Shown here piece by piece: positions 45,885 through 55,959 of a stretch of 64,000 bases of DNA; position 1 is the first letter of the stretch; every line of letters starts with the position of its first letter. A program made the position numbers and the translations under genes. Source of the stretch: Thermothelomyces thermophilus ATCC 42464 (Eukaryota > Ascomycota > Sordariomycetes > Sordariales > Chaetomiaceae); assembly GCF_000226095.1 (NCBI RefSeq), contig NC_016472.1:6882001-6946000 (forward strand), given 5' to 3'. The notes beneath the pieces were generated by a model that did not search any database, was not told the DNA's origin, and saw only the letters and a program-made list of their open reading frames with translations.

Positions 45885-47704
45885 ATGGCCCCTCCCTCGG
45901 GTCTCCATCAATCGGCCATCCCCTCCGATTCCGAGACGCCGTTCCCGCCGCTGGTCCGATCGTCGACCGTGCCCGCCGGTCTCAGGTCACGCCGCGCCGA
46001 CCCGTCGCATCTGTCGCCCGAAGACGCCTACGCACCCTTCTCCCCGCCGCACCGCCTCGCGAGTCTCGACAGAGGGGTGAATGCCTCCGGTGCAGAGTCA
46101 CGCCGAGGCCGCATTAGGCACAAGGATCCCAATCGAAGCCGGAGCAGGCGCCGGAAGCGCTTCCAGAAGCTGCTCTGGGTGAAGCAGTCATGTGCGCAAC
46201 GCCCCGCCGCTTCTTTCTTTCGCTCTCTTTTTTTTTCTTTTCTTTTTTTTTTTTTTTTTTTAATCCTGAGCGGTCGGACTACGAGGTGTGCTGACGTCTC
46301 CATGGAACAGACCCGGACAACTACACCGACCAAGCAACCTTTCTCGAAAACCTCCAGCGCAATCCCCGCGTCCGGCCATACGACTTCTGGCCTCTAGTAG
46401 CCGACTCGACCGTCATCGTGCAGCACGTCTGCTCCGTCATAATTTTCGTAGTATGCTTCGTGGGCATATTCCAAGAGCGCGTCAGCCCTGTTTCGGTGGT
46501 CGGATGGAGCAGCTTTGCGACATTCCTCGGCTGGTTGCTGTGGGACTGGTGGGTCACCAAGGAGTCGACAAGCGGCCTAGGCGATGAGGATGCCAGGGCG
46601 CGCATGATGCGGGATGGACGAGCGTACAGGGAAGACCGCTCGCCGCGGCCGCAGGACTCGTCCGGCCTCGACCAGCCGGTGCCCAACCCCAACACTGCGA
46701 GCAACTCGAGCGTCTCGAACCTCCCATCCGCGGCGAGTTCGACCTCAAACCTCCTCCAAGACCACTCACACCACCAACAACCACAACAACCACAACGACC
46801 CTCCCTCTCGGTGAGTGGCGCTAGCGGCGGCAGCAACAGCAACAGCAGCAACAGCGGCAGCAGCAGCAGCAGTAACAGCGGCCTCCTCATCCCGGGCCAT
46901 CCCCACTCGCGCTCCGTCAGCTCCGTCGCCTCCCAGGCCAGCGCCGCGACCACCGCCGCCGCTCGCCTCGGCCCCGATGGCCCGGATAACCACAGCCATG
47001 CCGGCGATCCGGCTCCATCTCCTCCCCTGGCCCGCAATGGCCGCGCCTACGTCCGCCTCGGCACCATCAAGTCGGCCATCCTCATCTACTTCACCCTCCT
47101 GGGCCTCTCCCCCATCCTCAAGTCCCTCACCCGCTCGACCTCCTCCGACAGCATCTGGGCCATGTCCTTCTGGCTGCTCGCCATCAACGTCTTCTTCTTC
47201 GACTACTCGGGCAGCAGCTGGGCCGCCGGCGGCGTGGTTGCCGGGACGCACGGCGGCGGCGGGAGGAGCGGCAGCAGCAAGCGGATGCCCGTGGCGTCGC
47301 TGTCGACCAACGCCGCGCTGATGGCGTCCACGGTGCTGGCGAGCCGGCTGCCCAGCACCGGCCAGGTGTTCAGCCTGACGCTGTTCAGCATCGAGGTCTT
47401 CGGCCTGTTCCCCGTCTTCCGCCAGTACGCGCGCCACCGCAGCTGGCGGTACCACGTCGCGCTGACCGTGCTGCTCGTCCTCGGCGCCGGCGCCGGCGTC
47501 GGCATGATCCTGGGCGACGGGAAGGGCTGGCCGTGGAAGAAGGGGCTCCTGGGCATGCTGGTCGGCTGTCTGATCGCCGCCCTGGCCATGGGCGGGTGCA
47601 GCTGGTGGCTGATAGGGCTGCAGAAGTACAAGAACGAGATATACGGGCCCTGGGATCCGGCGAGGCCCATTATAATAAGTCGGAGGCATTGGGATGACGA
47701 GTAA
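45885..47704 (+). CDS. GPI2: GPI2/PIG-C subunit of the GPI-GlcNAc transferase
   Basis: Two exons (45885-46191, 46311-47704) encode 566 residues. The intron (119 bp, with a T-rich stretch of more than 25 T-dominated bases) interrupts the signature LLWVKQS|YPDNYTDQATFLENLQRNP. The protein is an ER-membrane subunit of the complex that transfers GlcNAc to phosphatidylinositol, the first step of GPI-anchor synthesis. Hydrophobic segments: VIIFVVCFVGIF, WSSFATFLGWLLWDWW, SAILIYFTLLGLSPILKSL, FWLLAINVFFFDY, VFSLTLFSIEVFGLFPVF, VALTVLLVLGAGAGVGMIL and GMLVGCLIAALAMGG. The family is usually nearer 280-400 residues. The excess is an N-terminal basic, Ser/Pro-rich tail and a loop of about 150 residues after the second hydrophobic segment, rich in Ser, Asn and Gln (HSHHQQPQQPQRPS, SNSNSSNSGSSSSSNSG). 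The conserved ends support a functional gene. Confidence 0.93.
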
Positions 47705-48021
47705 GGCTGGTCGTGGTAGTTTTTGCTTTCTTGTGAAAACAAAGCTATCTATCCTTCTTCTATCTTGCGTGTGCTGGATCCTAGCTATAATTGGAGTATG
47801 GAGCATGTTGAGTGCATCGGTGTCAAGTCGTCCACTTCCCCCCCCCTCCCCCCCCGCCGATCTCGTCCCAAGGACTCATATTTATTCGAGTCACCTGCCT
47901 ATGGCGAATGGCGGTCTTCCCTTTCAACAAGGGGTTCTCAATAAAATTCGGTTCGGGGCAAAGTCGAGCTCCCCGTTGTTAAACCCCCCATCAGACAGGA
48001 TTTTACAACCATCACAACACA
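47705..48021. other. GPI2 3' region and tRNA upstream flank
   Basis: 317 bp with no gene. Contains a C-rich run near 47838-47856 and, just before the tRNA, ordinary AT-balanced sequence. Confidence 0.5.
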
Positions 48022-48092
48022 GCGTCAGTGGTTTAGTGGTAAAATCCATCGTTGCCATCGATGGGCCCCGCGTTCGATTCGCGGCTGACGCA
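48022..48092 (+). tRNA. tRNA-Gly(GCC), intronless
   Basis: 71 bases fold as a complete cloverleaf. The 7-bp acceptor stem GCGTCAG pairs with CTGACGC at 48085-48091, followed by discriminator A. The D-arm holds GTTTAGTGGTAAAA. The anticodon stem CATCG/CGATG encloses the loop TTGCCAT with anticodon GCC. The T-arm CCGCG-TTCGATT-CGCGG supplies the internal box B. CCA is not encoded, as expected for a eukaryote. A T-rich stretch downstream at 48104-48128 can terminate RNA polymerase III. Confidence 0.96.
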
Positions 48093-48717
48093 CTACGTTC
48101 ACCATATTTTTCTTCCTCCCTTTTTTTCCCCCATAATATATATACTCCGTCGATGTCATATTTGCCGGATCAATAAGAGAGCAGTCAAGTCTAGGAACCA
48201 TCCACTTGAAACCATACGCTGCAGGGTAACAAAATCCCACTGCTCACTGACTTCTGTCCAGCAAGTGACCGGAACGCTGCACCCGACTAACATACACCAA
48301 CGATCAACCAAACTAGGATCGCGCCAAAGGAGATAACATAGGGGAATCGTGAAATCACTGCCGCATCAGAAAAAAAAAAAGACCAAGGACCCCGTATCAT
48401 CAACCGAGCAACCGCGTAAGAAGCAGGAGTAATGAGGATTGAAGAAAGAAACAGACAAAAAAATTATGAAATCCCTCTCAATCGACTCAACAACCGTCTT
48501 TCCAAGACAACAAACGGAAACCTCAATCCTCCAACAAGATTGAGCTTCCACATCTCGTAAATCAAAGGAGTACCGTCATCGCCAACCCAACTGTTGGCCT
48601 TGTTGTCATCACTGTCATCATCACTGCTGTGCTCACTTCACCTTCTTCCCATGGTGTTGTAGTTCATTCGCCCGTCACGATCATGACCATTTCCTCTCCA
48701 TAATCCCCGTCTCAGCA
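48093..48717. other. Intergenic stretch between the tRNA and the RhoGEF gene
   Basis: About 625 bp, with T-rich sequence just after the tRNA and a short A-rich run near 48370. It should include the RhoGEF 3' UTR. No gene seen. Confidence 0.5.
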
Positions 48718-51700
48718 TCATTCCGCGTGTCCGTCATTCAACAACATCTCTAGCACGATCTGCCCGCCGGGCACCTCCGGATGGCTCATGCAGATCTTGA
48801 CCGTGCCCTTGGAATCCTGCTGCGCCCCCGTGGGAGGCTGTAGCCCGGCCAAGCCGGCACCACCACCACCGACCCCGCCAGCGGCAGTCCCCGTGGGACC
48901 GCGGAACCCGAAATCTAGACAGCGCACATCGCGCCCGGCAATGATCTGCCGCAGGCGACCGTTCTCGGCATTACGCACCTCGACGTAGTCGTCGTTGAAC
49001 AGCACGAGATATTGGCCAAACATCGTGGCTGCTTTCGCCTTCTTCTGCTTGCCCGAGTACTCCATGATGAGGGTGCGGCTGATCTCGCCGTGCTTGTCCA
49101 CGTAAACGGCGCAGTCGTCGTAGGTGAGCAGGAACTCCTGATCGTTCAGCTTGAACATGCCGAGCGGGTGTGGCTCCTTGATGCGCGAGGCGATGTTGGC
49201 GATGGCGGCCTGGCCGAGATCGCGCGGAATAGATTGTGTGACCTTCTTGTCGAGCGTGAGCAGTTCGAAGCCCTTGGCAGTCGCGACTGCGATGTAGTTC
49301 TGGAAGAGATTGAGCGAGAAGCACTCAGTCGGAATGTAGAAGGCATCGTAGTCCCGGAAGGACTCGGTCGTCCCGCCCGAGCCTCCGCGGCGGCTACCGA
49401 AGAGGCGAGATCGCTTTTCGCTCGCCTTTTGGAACACTGGCTCGAGGACTCTGAACGTGTTATGCATACCCTCCTTGCGCTTGTAGAAGACGAGCATCCT
49501 GTCCTTCATGCGGGCCGTCGCAAAGAAGGCCACGTCCTTGGCAAGACGTTGCGGCGCGCGGCGCGGACTGTCGTGCGCCGGTGCAGGGAAATTCGATACC
49601 GGCGCAATCACGTCGAGCGGGTACGAAATCAGCGATCGATCCGCGATAAGGAGGCAGACAGAGAACTCCTCCAGGACGGCAATCTGCGTAACTCTGTTGA
49701 TCTGAACCGACCGTGTCCAACCCCTAGGGTTCGACACCTCAGATATGTAAACGCCATAATCGGTCCCAATGGCGATGAGAGACTTGCCAAACGCCGTGAA
49801 ACCGCAGGCGCAGTTCACCATCGCCCGACACACCGGAGGCGGGCCTCTCCCCGGGCCGTACACCTGCTCCATCTCGCGGATCGCTCTGTCCAAAGGCGTG
49901 CCCCTGATCGACACGCTGGGCTGCCTTCCCAAGAGTGACGCCGAGTCATACGCGAACGCGCTGTCCGCAATGACGCGCAGGCGGAACGGCTCGGCGTTTT
50001 GTGCATGGAGCGCTCTGGCATGCCTGGTCTTGGCCTCGATTATGGCCGAACACCAAGCGGCGCGCTCTTGAGCCGACGATGCATAAAGCGTATAGATATC
50101 GTGACCAAGATGCTTGATCCTGAACGGATAAATAATCTTGCCGTCATCGGCCCCTGCCGATGTGAGCCGCGATACCGTATTGAGAGAACTCATGGACGGT
50201 CCGGTTGCGGTATGTTCAATTCCGGGCCGGTCGCCTCCATTCGAGTTCACCTTGTTAAGCTGTGTCCCGGAACCGGTTGCCGCTGTGGTTCGAGCCAAAG
50301 GGGCCGTCAAGCCCTTCTGCTTGGCGACCGGGTCGTCGTTCATGCTCTCGAGGAAGAGCAGGGGCATGGGGATGGGCTGGATCATTCGGCCGTCAGCATC
50401 GTCAGACAAACCTCTGAAACCTTGGTGTACACGTACCTCCTTGGACACATCATATTTCTTATCGGTCCTCCCGTCCTTTGAGGGTACTGCCTTGGCAAGA
50501 ATGAAGTAGTGGTCAAAGAGTAGGGCATGGGTGTCAACCCAGCGGACACCTTTCGAGCCCTGTCTTTGCAGGTCGCCCTGCTTGAGCAGCTCTCGGCCAA
50601 GGTGGTCGAGATTGAGGACGGACTGGAAGCCAGGTCGCAGAACCAGCATGGACTGCAGCTCGAGCAGCTCAACCTTCCTTGTCATCTCCGCTACTTTCTC
50701 ATCGCACTCGTGGGTGACCTTCTTGATCTCTTCCAGAGCTCGCTCGAGATTCGTCTTCTCCTCGCTCTCCCCAGGCATGTTCTTCTTGACCGTTTCGAGA
50801 AGGAGACCGTATCTTTGAAGCCTGGTGATGGGCGCCTTGACAAACGTTGTCCACTCCAGACGTTTGGAGCGTTTGTGGTCTCGGACCACATCGAGGAACT
50901 GGCGGAAGAGCAGGTTTCTGGCCGCCTCTTTCCTGATTAGATACGAGGCATACGGAAACGACGAGCAGTACTCGATATAGATCGGTCTGGCTTTTCGAAT
51001 CCACTCTCTGAACAAGTCGCTAAATCCGACGATCCACGGGCCTTGTTCTTGTTGGCGGTATTTGAGCTGAGCGAGCAGATGCTCCTTGTTGATTTGCTGG
51101 ACAGCATCCACCTTGCCGAACACAGCGTCGATGAATTTCTCCATCCGGTTTTCCGCGATGATGGGCGGCTGCCACGCCCGGAGCCAGTCGCGATATAGCA
51201 GACGAAGAACGTCGAGCTGGCCCATGTATTCCTCCTCTCCTGTTACGATCTCATGCAGGACATTCTGCCGCTCGACCTCCTTCTTGGGCTTCGACTGGAT
51301 CTCCTCCTTGGTCACGCCATGGAAGGTGGCCCAGTCCAAGACGACAACGTCCTCTTCGGACATCATATTGTCGAGATTTACCTTCTTGAGGGTCCTGCCA
51401 CAGGTGTGAGAATAACACCTCACCGGTATGCCGTTGTCGTGCAACCTGGGCGCCATCCCCTCGTCCTCATGCAACTTGGGCGCGAAGCACCCAGAGCCGG
51501 TGAGCTGCACCAGCACACCGGAGAGCTGTCCTGCGCCGAACTTGACCCATTCTTCCTCGGGAATCAGAATGCCGGTGGCGAACATACAATCGACCACCCT
51601 CGCACTTAGCAACTCCGCATCGGCAACGTTCATGGTCGGCACCTTGGCACAGAAGAGCTTAAGAACGCCTTCTTCAATCGTCTTCCTCTTCAGATCCGGT

Positions 51701-54138
51701 TCGCCCTCCGCCATTTCGCGAATCCAGGATGTGATGCCACTCAAAGCCCAGGGCTCCGCACAGCGCTTGAAATCCGCGGCCGTGAGTTTCGAAGGCACAA
51801 ACTTCCTCTTCCGACCGGTGGGCAACGTGATCATATCATAAGCGGCCAGTGAGGACGGCGTTCCAGTATCATAGCTCTCGTATGGTGCCGCGGCGCCGTG
51901 CTGGTAGGAGTGTGCATGCGGTTGGGACATATGCTTGAGCGCTCGCCTCCGCTCCTCAGTAGCATCTGTTCGGGACCGCGCAGGCGCCTGGACCGGGGGT
52001 GTGGTGCTGTGGTTCGAAAGCGATATTGACCTCTCGACGGGAGGTTGGGCGGAATGTTGACCTTGGTAGAGGACAGGTGTGTCGGGCGGGTAAGGGAGCC
52101 TCGAGTCTGCGCTCAGGGAGTAGTTGTGCTGGTAACCAGACCTGACAGAAGGTTGTGGTGAAACCTGCGAGCCGCCATCTGCAGTCTGAGAGGGGAGGGC
52201 AGGCAACGGACGGTGTGAGAGGCCTGGGTGCCAGAACATTTGATCATAAGGGTATTCCTCCTTGGGGGGAGAATCGCTCCCGCTGTGCCGAGAATGGAGG
52301 GATGCTCGCTCATCGCCGTCGTCGAAGCTCAAGCGACGAGTCTGAGGAGGGAGAAGGCCGCCCGTGCCTCCGTAATCGACCGACACATCAGAGAAAGGCG
52401 GGTACTCGGCTCCCTGACCCTGAGGCATCGGCAGCGGACGAGGGGCGTCCTGGCTCTGGGTAATTGCCGGTGGGGAACCGACCTCGTTGCCATACTGCAG
52501 ATTCCCGGCGTAGCCGCCTCCGTACATGCCGAGATCCATTCCGCCGAACTCGTTGCCTGTACTCACCTGCTCCTCAGGAGGCTCGGGAAGCGGCGAGTGC
52601 GACCGGAGCGGCTGGTGAGAATGTTGCTGCGCTGACTGCTGAGACGGCGACTGGTGCGGTTGCTGCTGCTGCTGCGGCGGCGGCGGCGGCGGGGAGGCGA
52701 GTGGTTCCATATATGCCGGAAATGTGATTCCACCAAACCTTCGATCGTCCATATCGTCTCTCATCGCCAGCAGACCAGCTGCACCTTCTGGGTCGCTTTC
52801 TTCAGAATCCCAGGTGTAGGTGGTGTTGGTGGAGACCACGGTGTTATTGAAGGCGGACGAGGCATTTGACGGGTACCGGTTCACGCCCGTGTCGGAAGTC
52901 GTCCTCGACGAGGTAGAATTGTACCGATGCGCCTTGTCCAGAAGATCATCCGAGGCGGCACCATTGGCGGTCTGGGGCCGCTGGGTGTGCGTTATACCCA
53001 AATCGGAGACAATGTCCTGAATCAAGCTCTCTTGAGCCACCTGGAAATCAGTCTCGCCGCCACCATTGATTGTCCAGTCTGATTCCTCCGGCAAGTCATC
53101 CATCGGGCGACTGGGAAGCGGCGCATTTGTCGGATGCCTCTGGACCTGAGGCGATGCCTGGGAATGAGTTGGGGGAGACGGCAGCGGCGACGGCTGAGAG
53201 TTGGATCGAGACACCCGGTTAGAGAAAGAGTTCGGGTCTGGAGAGTAGGCGGGCCCAACGGGCATCAGGGAGTGCACAGGGTACGGTGTATGCGCGGTAG
53301 GCGCAGAGTATGCTGGGCTCGACCCGGCCGTGACACCGTTGCTAGCATACGACGACCCGGAGTATTGTTGACCACCATACGATGTGGGATATGGCGATTC
53401 GTACTGAGGCGAGACGGCGGACGGCGCTGCTGCGGGTGCATATTGCGGACTGTGCAGCGCAGGCTCATATCGTTGCGGGGCCGAAGGCGTGGTCGCCGAA
53501 GAGGGTTGTGATCCGCCGGCGCCATAAGTTGACGGCGGCTGAGGGACGTATGCTGTGGATACGTGAGGAACGGCAGGTGTGGTATAGTTTCCGTAGCCAT
53601 AGTTGTTGTACCCGCCGGTGGATTGCCTGTGGGAAAGGGCCGAGTTGGTGTTCGCGTATGCTGCGGGGTTGTATACCGGGGGCGTGTAGGTCGTCGGGGG
53701 GGAAGTGTAAATTGGGCTCGTGGACGGTGTTTGCCGCAAGTTCTGTGCGGGGTGGTACGGGAGTGAAGTCGACTGCGAGCGAGCAAAGGCCTGGGGGTTG
53801 TATGTCGAATGCGACGGGGGAGGGGGCGGGACCTGGTATTGACGCTGGTAGGTAGCTGCTGCTGCGTTGTGAGAGACGTAGCTCGCCCGGTTAGCGGCCG
53901 GCTGGCTCTCAGCAGTCGGTCCAGTTATGAAGAGCTCCTCGTCGGCCCTGCCTGTGCTACCCGTGTATGACCGTTGGGGTCGAGTGTTGGGCTGTTCGAA
54001 GTAGTTGGCATCATCGCCGCTGTTGAAGCTCAGTCGCCGCGCGGGGTATCCGGCAGGCTCCTGTGGAGGGGTGGCAACAGAATATTGCGCTGGCGGCACA
54101 TGGCCGTACCGGCGCGAGTCATCGCTGCGAAAGGACAT
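48718..54138 (-). CDS. ROM2: Rom2-type Rho1 guanine-nucleotide exchange factor (DEP-DH-PH-CNH)
   Basis: A single unbroken frame of 1806 residues. Order: a disordered, Gln/Pro/Tyr/Ser-rich N-terminal 760 residues (PPPPPPQQQQQPHQSPSQQS and similar); a DEP-like domain (about 776-885, from KFVPSKLTAADF); the DH catalytic domain (about 955-1165, NVLHEIVTGEEEYMGQLDVL, ITRLQRYGLLLETV); a PH domain (about 1180-1370, ALLFDHYFILAKAV to AAWCSAIIEAKT); and a C-terminal citron homology domain (about 1430-1780, CACGFTAFGKSLIAIGTDYGVYI). This arrangement matches yeast Rom1/Rom2 and filamentous Rgf1, which load GTP onto Rho1 to drive glucan synthase and the cell-wall-integrity MAPK pathway at growing tips. 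The long conserved CNH supports a full-length product. The absence of introns over 5.4 kb is notable beside its intron-bearing neighbours. Confidence 0.93.
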   Translation of the reverse strand: MSFRSDDSRRYGHVPPAQYSVATPPQEPAGYPARRLSFNSGDDANYFEQPNTRPQRSYTGSTGRADEELFITGPTAESQPAANRASYVSHNAAAATYQRQYQVPPPPPSHSTYNPQAFARSQSTSLPYHPAQNLRQTPSTSPIYTSPPTTYTPPVYNPAAYANTNSALSHRQSTGGYNNYGYGNYTTPAVPHVSTAYVPQPPSTYGAGGSQPSSATTPSAPQRYEPALHSPQYAPAAAPSAVSPQYESPYPTSYGGQQYSGSSYASNGVTAGSSPAYSAPTAHTPYPVHSLMPVGPAYSPDPNSFSNRVSRSNSQPSPLPSPPTHSQASPQVQRHPTNAPLPSRPMDDLPEESDWTINGGGETDFQVAQESLIQDIVSDLGITHTQRPQTANGAASDDLLDKAHRYNSTSSRTTSDTGVNRYPSNASSAFNNTVVSTNTTYTWDSEESDPEGAAGLLAMRDDMDDRRFGGITFPAYMEPLASPPPPPPQQQQQPHQSPSQQSAQQHSHQPLRSHSPLPEPPEEQVSTGNEFGGMDLGMYGGGYAGNLQYGNEVGSPPAITQSQDAPRPLPMPQGQGAEYPPFSDVSVDYGGTGGLLPPQTRRLSFDDGDERASLHSRHSGSDSPPKEEYPYDQMFWHPGLSHRPLPALPSQTADGGSQVSPQPSVRSGYQHNYSLSADSRLPYPPDTPVLYQGQHSAQPPVERSISLSNHSTTPPVQAPARSRTDATEERRRALKHMSQPHAHSYQHGAAAPYESYDTGTPSSLAAYDMITLPTGRKRKFVPSKLTAADFKRCAEPWALSGITSWIREMAEGEPDLKRKTIEEGVLKLFCAKVPTMNVADAELLSARVVDCMFATGILIPEEEWVKFGAGQLSGVLVQLTGSGCFAPKLHEDEGMAPRLHDNGIPVRCYSHTCGRTLKKVNLDNMMSEEDVVVLDWATFHGVTKEEIQSKPKKEVERQNVLHEIVTGEEEYMGQLDVLRLLYRDWLRAWQPPIIAENRMEKFIDAVFGKVDAVQQINKEHLLAQLKYRQQEQGPWIVGFSDLFREWIRKARPIYIEYCSSFPYASYLIRKEAARNLLFRQFLDVVRDHKRSKRLEWTTFVKAPITRLQRYGLLLETVKKNMPGESEEKTNLERALEEIKKVTHECDEKVAEMTRKVELLELQSMLVLRPGFQSVLNLDHLGRELLKQGDLQRQGSKGVRWVDTHALLFDHYFILAKAVPSKDGRTDKKYDVSKEVRVHQGFRGLSDDADGRMIQPIPMPLLFLESMNDDPVAKQKGLTAPLARTTAATGSGTQLNKVNSNGGDRPGIEHTATGPSMSSLNTVSRLTSAGADDGKIIYPFRIKHLGHDIYTLYASSAQERAAWCSAIIEAKTRHARALHAQNAEPFRLRVIADSAFAYDSASLLGRQPSVSIRGTPLDRAIREMEQVYGPGRGPPPVCRAMVNCACGFTAFGKSLIAIGTDYGVYISEVSNPRGWTRSVQINRVTQIAVLEEFSVCLLIADRSLISYPLDVIAPVSNFPAPAHDSPRRAPQRLAKDVAFFATARMKDRMLVFYKRKEGMHNTFRVLEPVFQKASEKRSRLFGSRRGGSGGTTESFRDYDAFYIPTECFSLNLFQNYIAVATAKGFELLTLDKKVTQSIPRDLGQAAIANIASRIKEPHPLGMFKLNDQEFLLTYDDCAVYVDKHGEISRTLIMEYSGKQKKAKAATMFGQYLVLFNDDYVEVRNAENGRLRQIIAGRDVRCLDFGFRGPTGTAAGGVGGGGAGLAGLQPPTGAQQDSKGTVKICMSHPEVPGGQIVLEMLLNDGHAE

Positions 54139-55959
54139 GTCGCGCTGGCTGGTGGCAGAGAGCCGTGCTCTGCAAAATAGAGATTGTGTGCTTCACGGAA
54201 GCGACAAGGCAGGTGCGCAACTTTGTCGGTTGATCGTGGGTAACTAGCCTAGTCACCCCACCGGCGATCGCGTGGGCCAGGGCGGCTCAAGAATCAATCG
54301 TCCGCCCTCGTGCGTGGTCCCTCGCGGACAAAGAACACGGTGTGCGCTCGAAGGATCGTCAAGACATGGATGTAGTAGGTTTTCGCTGTCGGAAGAGGAG
54401 CCGACACAGGGTGCGGTCGCGGGTGGGTAAGGCAGGTGCCCGCAGGGTCGAGTGGAGCACGAAGGGACCTAAGAAGTCGCCCGTTTCAGGCACATCGGAA
54501 ACCCTGCAACGACGCCTCTTCCAAGACTCTTCTTGCGGATGTCTGCACTCGAGTCGTAAAAAAGCCAATCAAACTGCCAAACTCTGTCGTGAAATGGAAG
54601 CGAACAAACGAATCGTCGTATGGAGATTCTCCGACGTCAGTTCTGCAGTATTTTGGGATGAGTGGGTGATAGTGGTTTGTGATAGTGGTTTGTGAGAGGG
54701 CGAGAGGACCAGGCTGTGAGTGGCAGCCACAACGTTGGCTACCTTCTTACCCTGGGCTACAACACTAGCGTGGGCGGACTGGGGCCCCGCGCAACTTGCG
54801 GCACCGTGGCCAAACACGGTAACCGACAACACTCCGTAAAAGAAAAGCATAAGTTATAGTACTATGTACAGCCAAGGCAGGCAGCAAGTTTGTCAATGGA
54901 CCTGGAGCAGGGTCGCATGGAATCCACCGAATGAAACAACAAAATGGTCGGAGATGGAGGTTCTCGAGTATGATTAGAGTCGCCCCATAGGCTACCAAAG
55001 CTTTTTACAAATAAAGTACTCTGTATCAGAGGTGCGGCGAGTTTGTTGTGCTCTTGGACTGGCAAACTAGGCGTTTCGGTTGGATCGGCATCCATGGGTT
55101 GAATATGCCGGCGTCGGGTGAGTGAAGAAGCGCTAAATTCGACACGTCCGCCCTGCACATCCGTCCGTTCATACATACCATGCGCCGTAATGCCCTGCAG
55201 GTCGAGTCGGCCAGCTTCTTCTTGCCTGGAGCCGAGGCTGCGCAGAGCCCGACCAGTTCAGAGCTGGAACGATATTTCTATCGTTAACGTTTTCAATCCT
55301 TGAAGGAGCTGAGCTTCGCTGATAGCCGGAAAACGGTACCCCGCCAGACGAAGAGCAAATCACGCAATGGTCTTGCATCGTGAGAGAAAGTAGGTATGTA
55401 CAGAACATACATCATAAGTCCGGCTTATCTCACAACGATCTTCGTGTACCGCTTCCACTTCACCCCGCTCCCGTCTCGCTGAGCAAGGGTCTCCATCGTT
55501 GCGAGGGAGATCAAGGGACCTAATACGAAGAAGTAAAATGTACGGATTATTTTTTTAAAAAATCCAAGACAAGACGGTGGTTTATGAGTATATGAATGAA
55601 TGGCTTTAAAGCCTTGCTTCCAAACAATTTTTCGCTCATGGCACAACACGCTGGATGCCCAGGCTTCAGGTTCTCTCCCGTGTTCTTGAGTGGTTTCTAA
55701 TTTGGTTGAACCCCTGGCGTTCGTATGACCGCATGCGGTGCGGGGTCGTTGAGTTCGGCGTTGCGAATCTTCGTCATAATTCCGCCCCACCGCGTAACAG
55801 CGAGCAAACCCTCGGAACCCGAGCACGCAAAGGAAGCTTTATCAGGAGCTCTTCTCAGAGGTTCCCACTTGTTCTCTCACACATCTCGCCCGCCTTCTCG
55901 ACGACTTCTCGGAAACACAACCGTCTAAAACTAAATACCAACTCGCACACTACCGTCAC
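54139..55959. promoter_or_regulatory. Divergent region between the RhoGEF gene and sod1
   Basis: 1.8 kb between two divergent starts. The sod1 side (about 55850-55959) is pyrimidine-rich and AT-tilted, typical of a strong fungal leader, and ends in a good start context (CACAATGG). One TACGGATTA word lies at 55541, next to an A/T-rich stretch of about 12 bases. No supported gene inside; short frames on both strands lack domains. Confidence 0.45.

Noticed and set aside
23792-47704. Possible functional cluster of GPI2 and the GPI-anchored CFEM protein
   Set aside because: They are 20 kb apart with unrelated genes between them; co-location is probably chance.
46766-47806. 346-codon minus-strand frame
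   Set aside because: Antisense of GPI2, with Ala/Gly/Val-rich composition and no domain.
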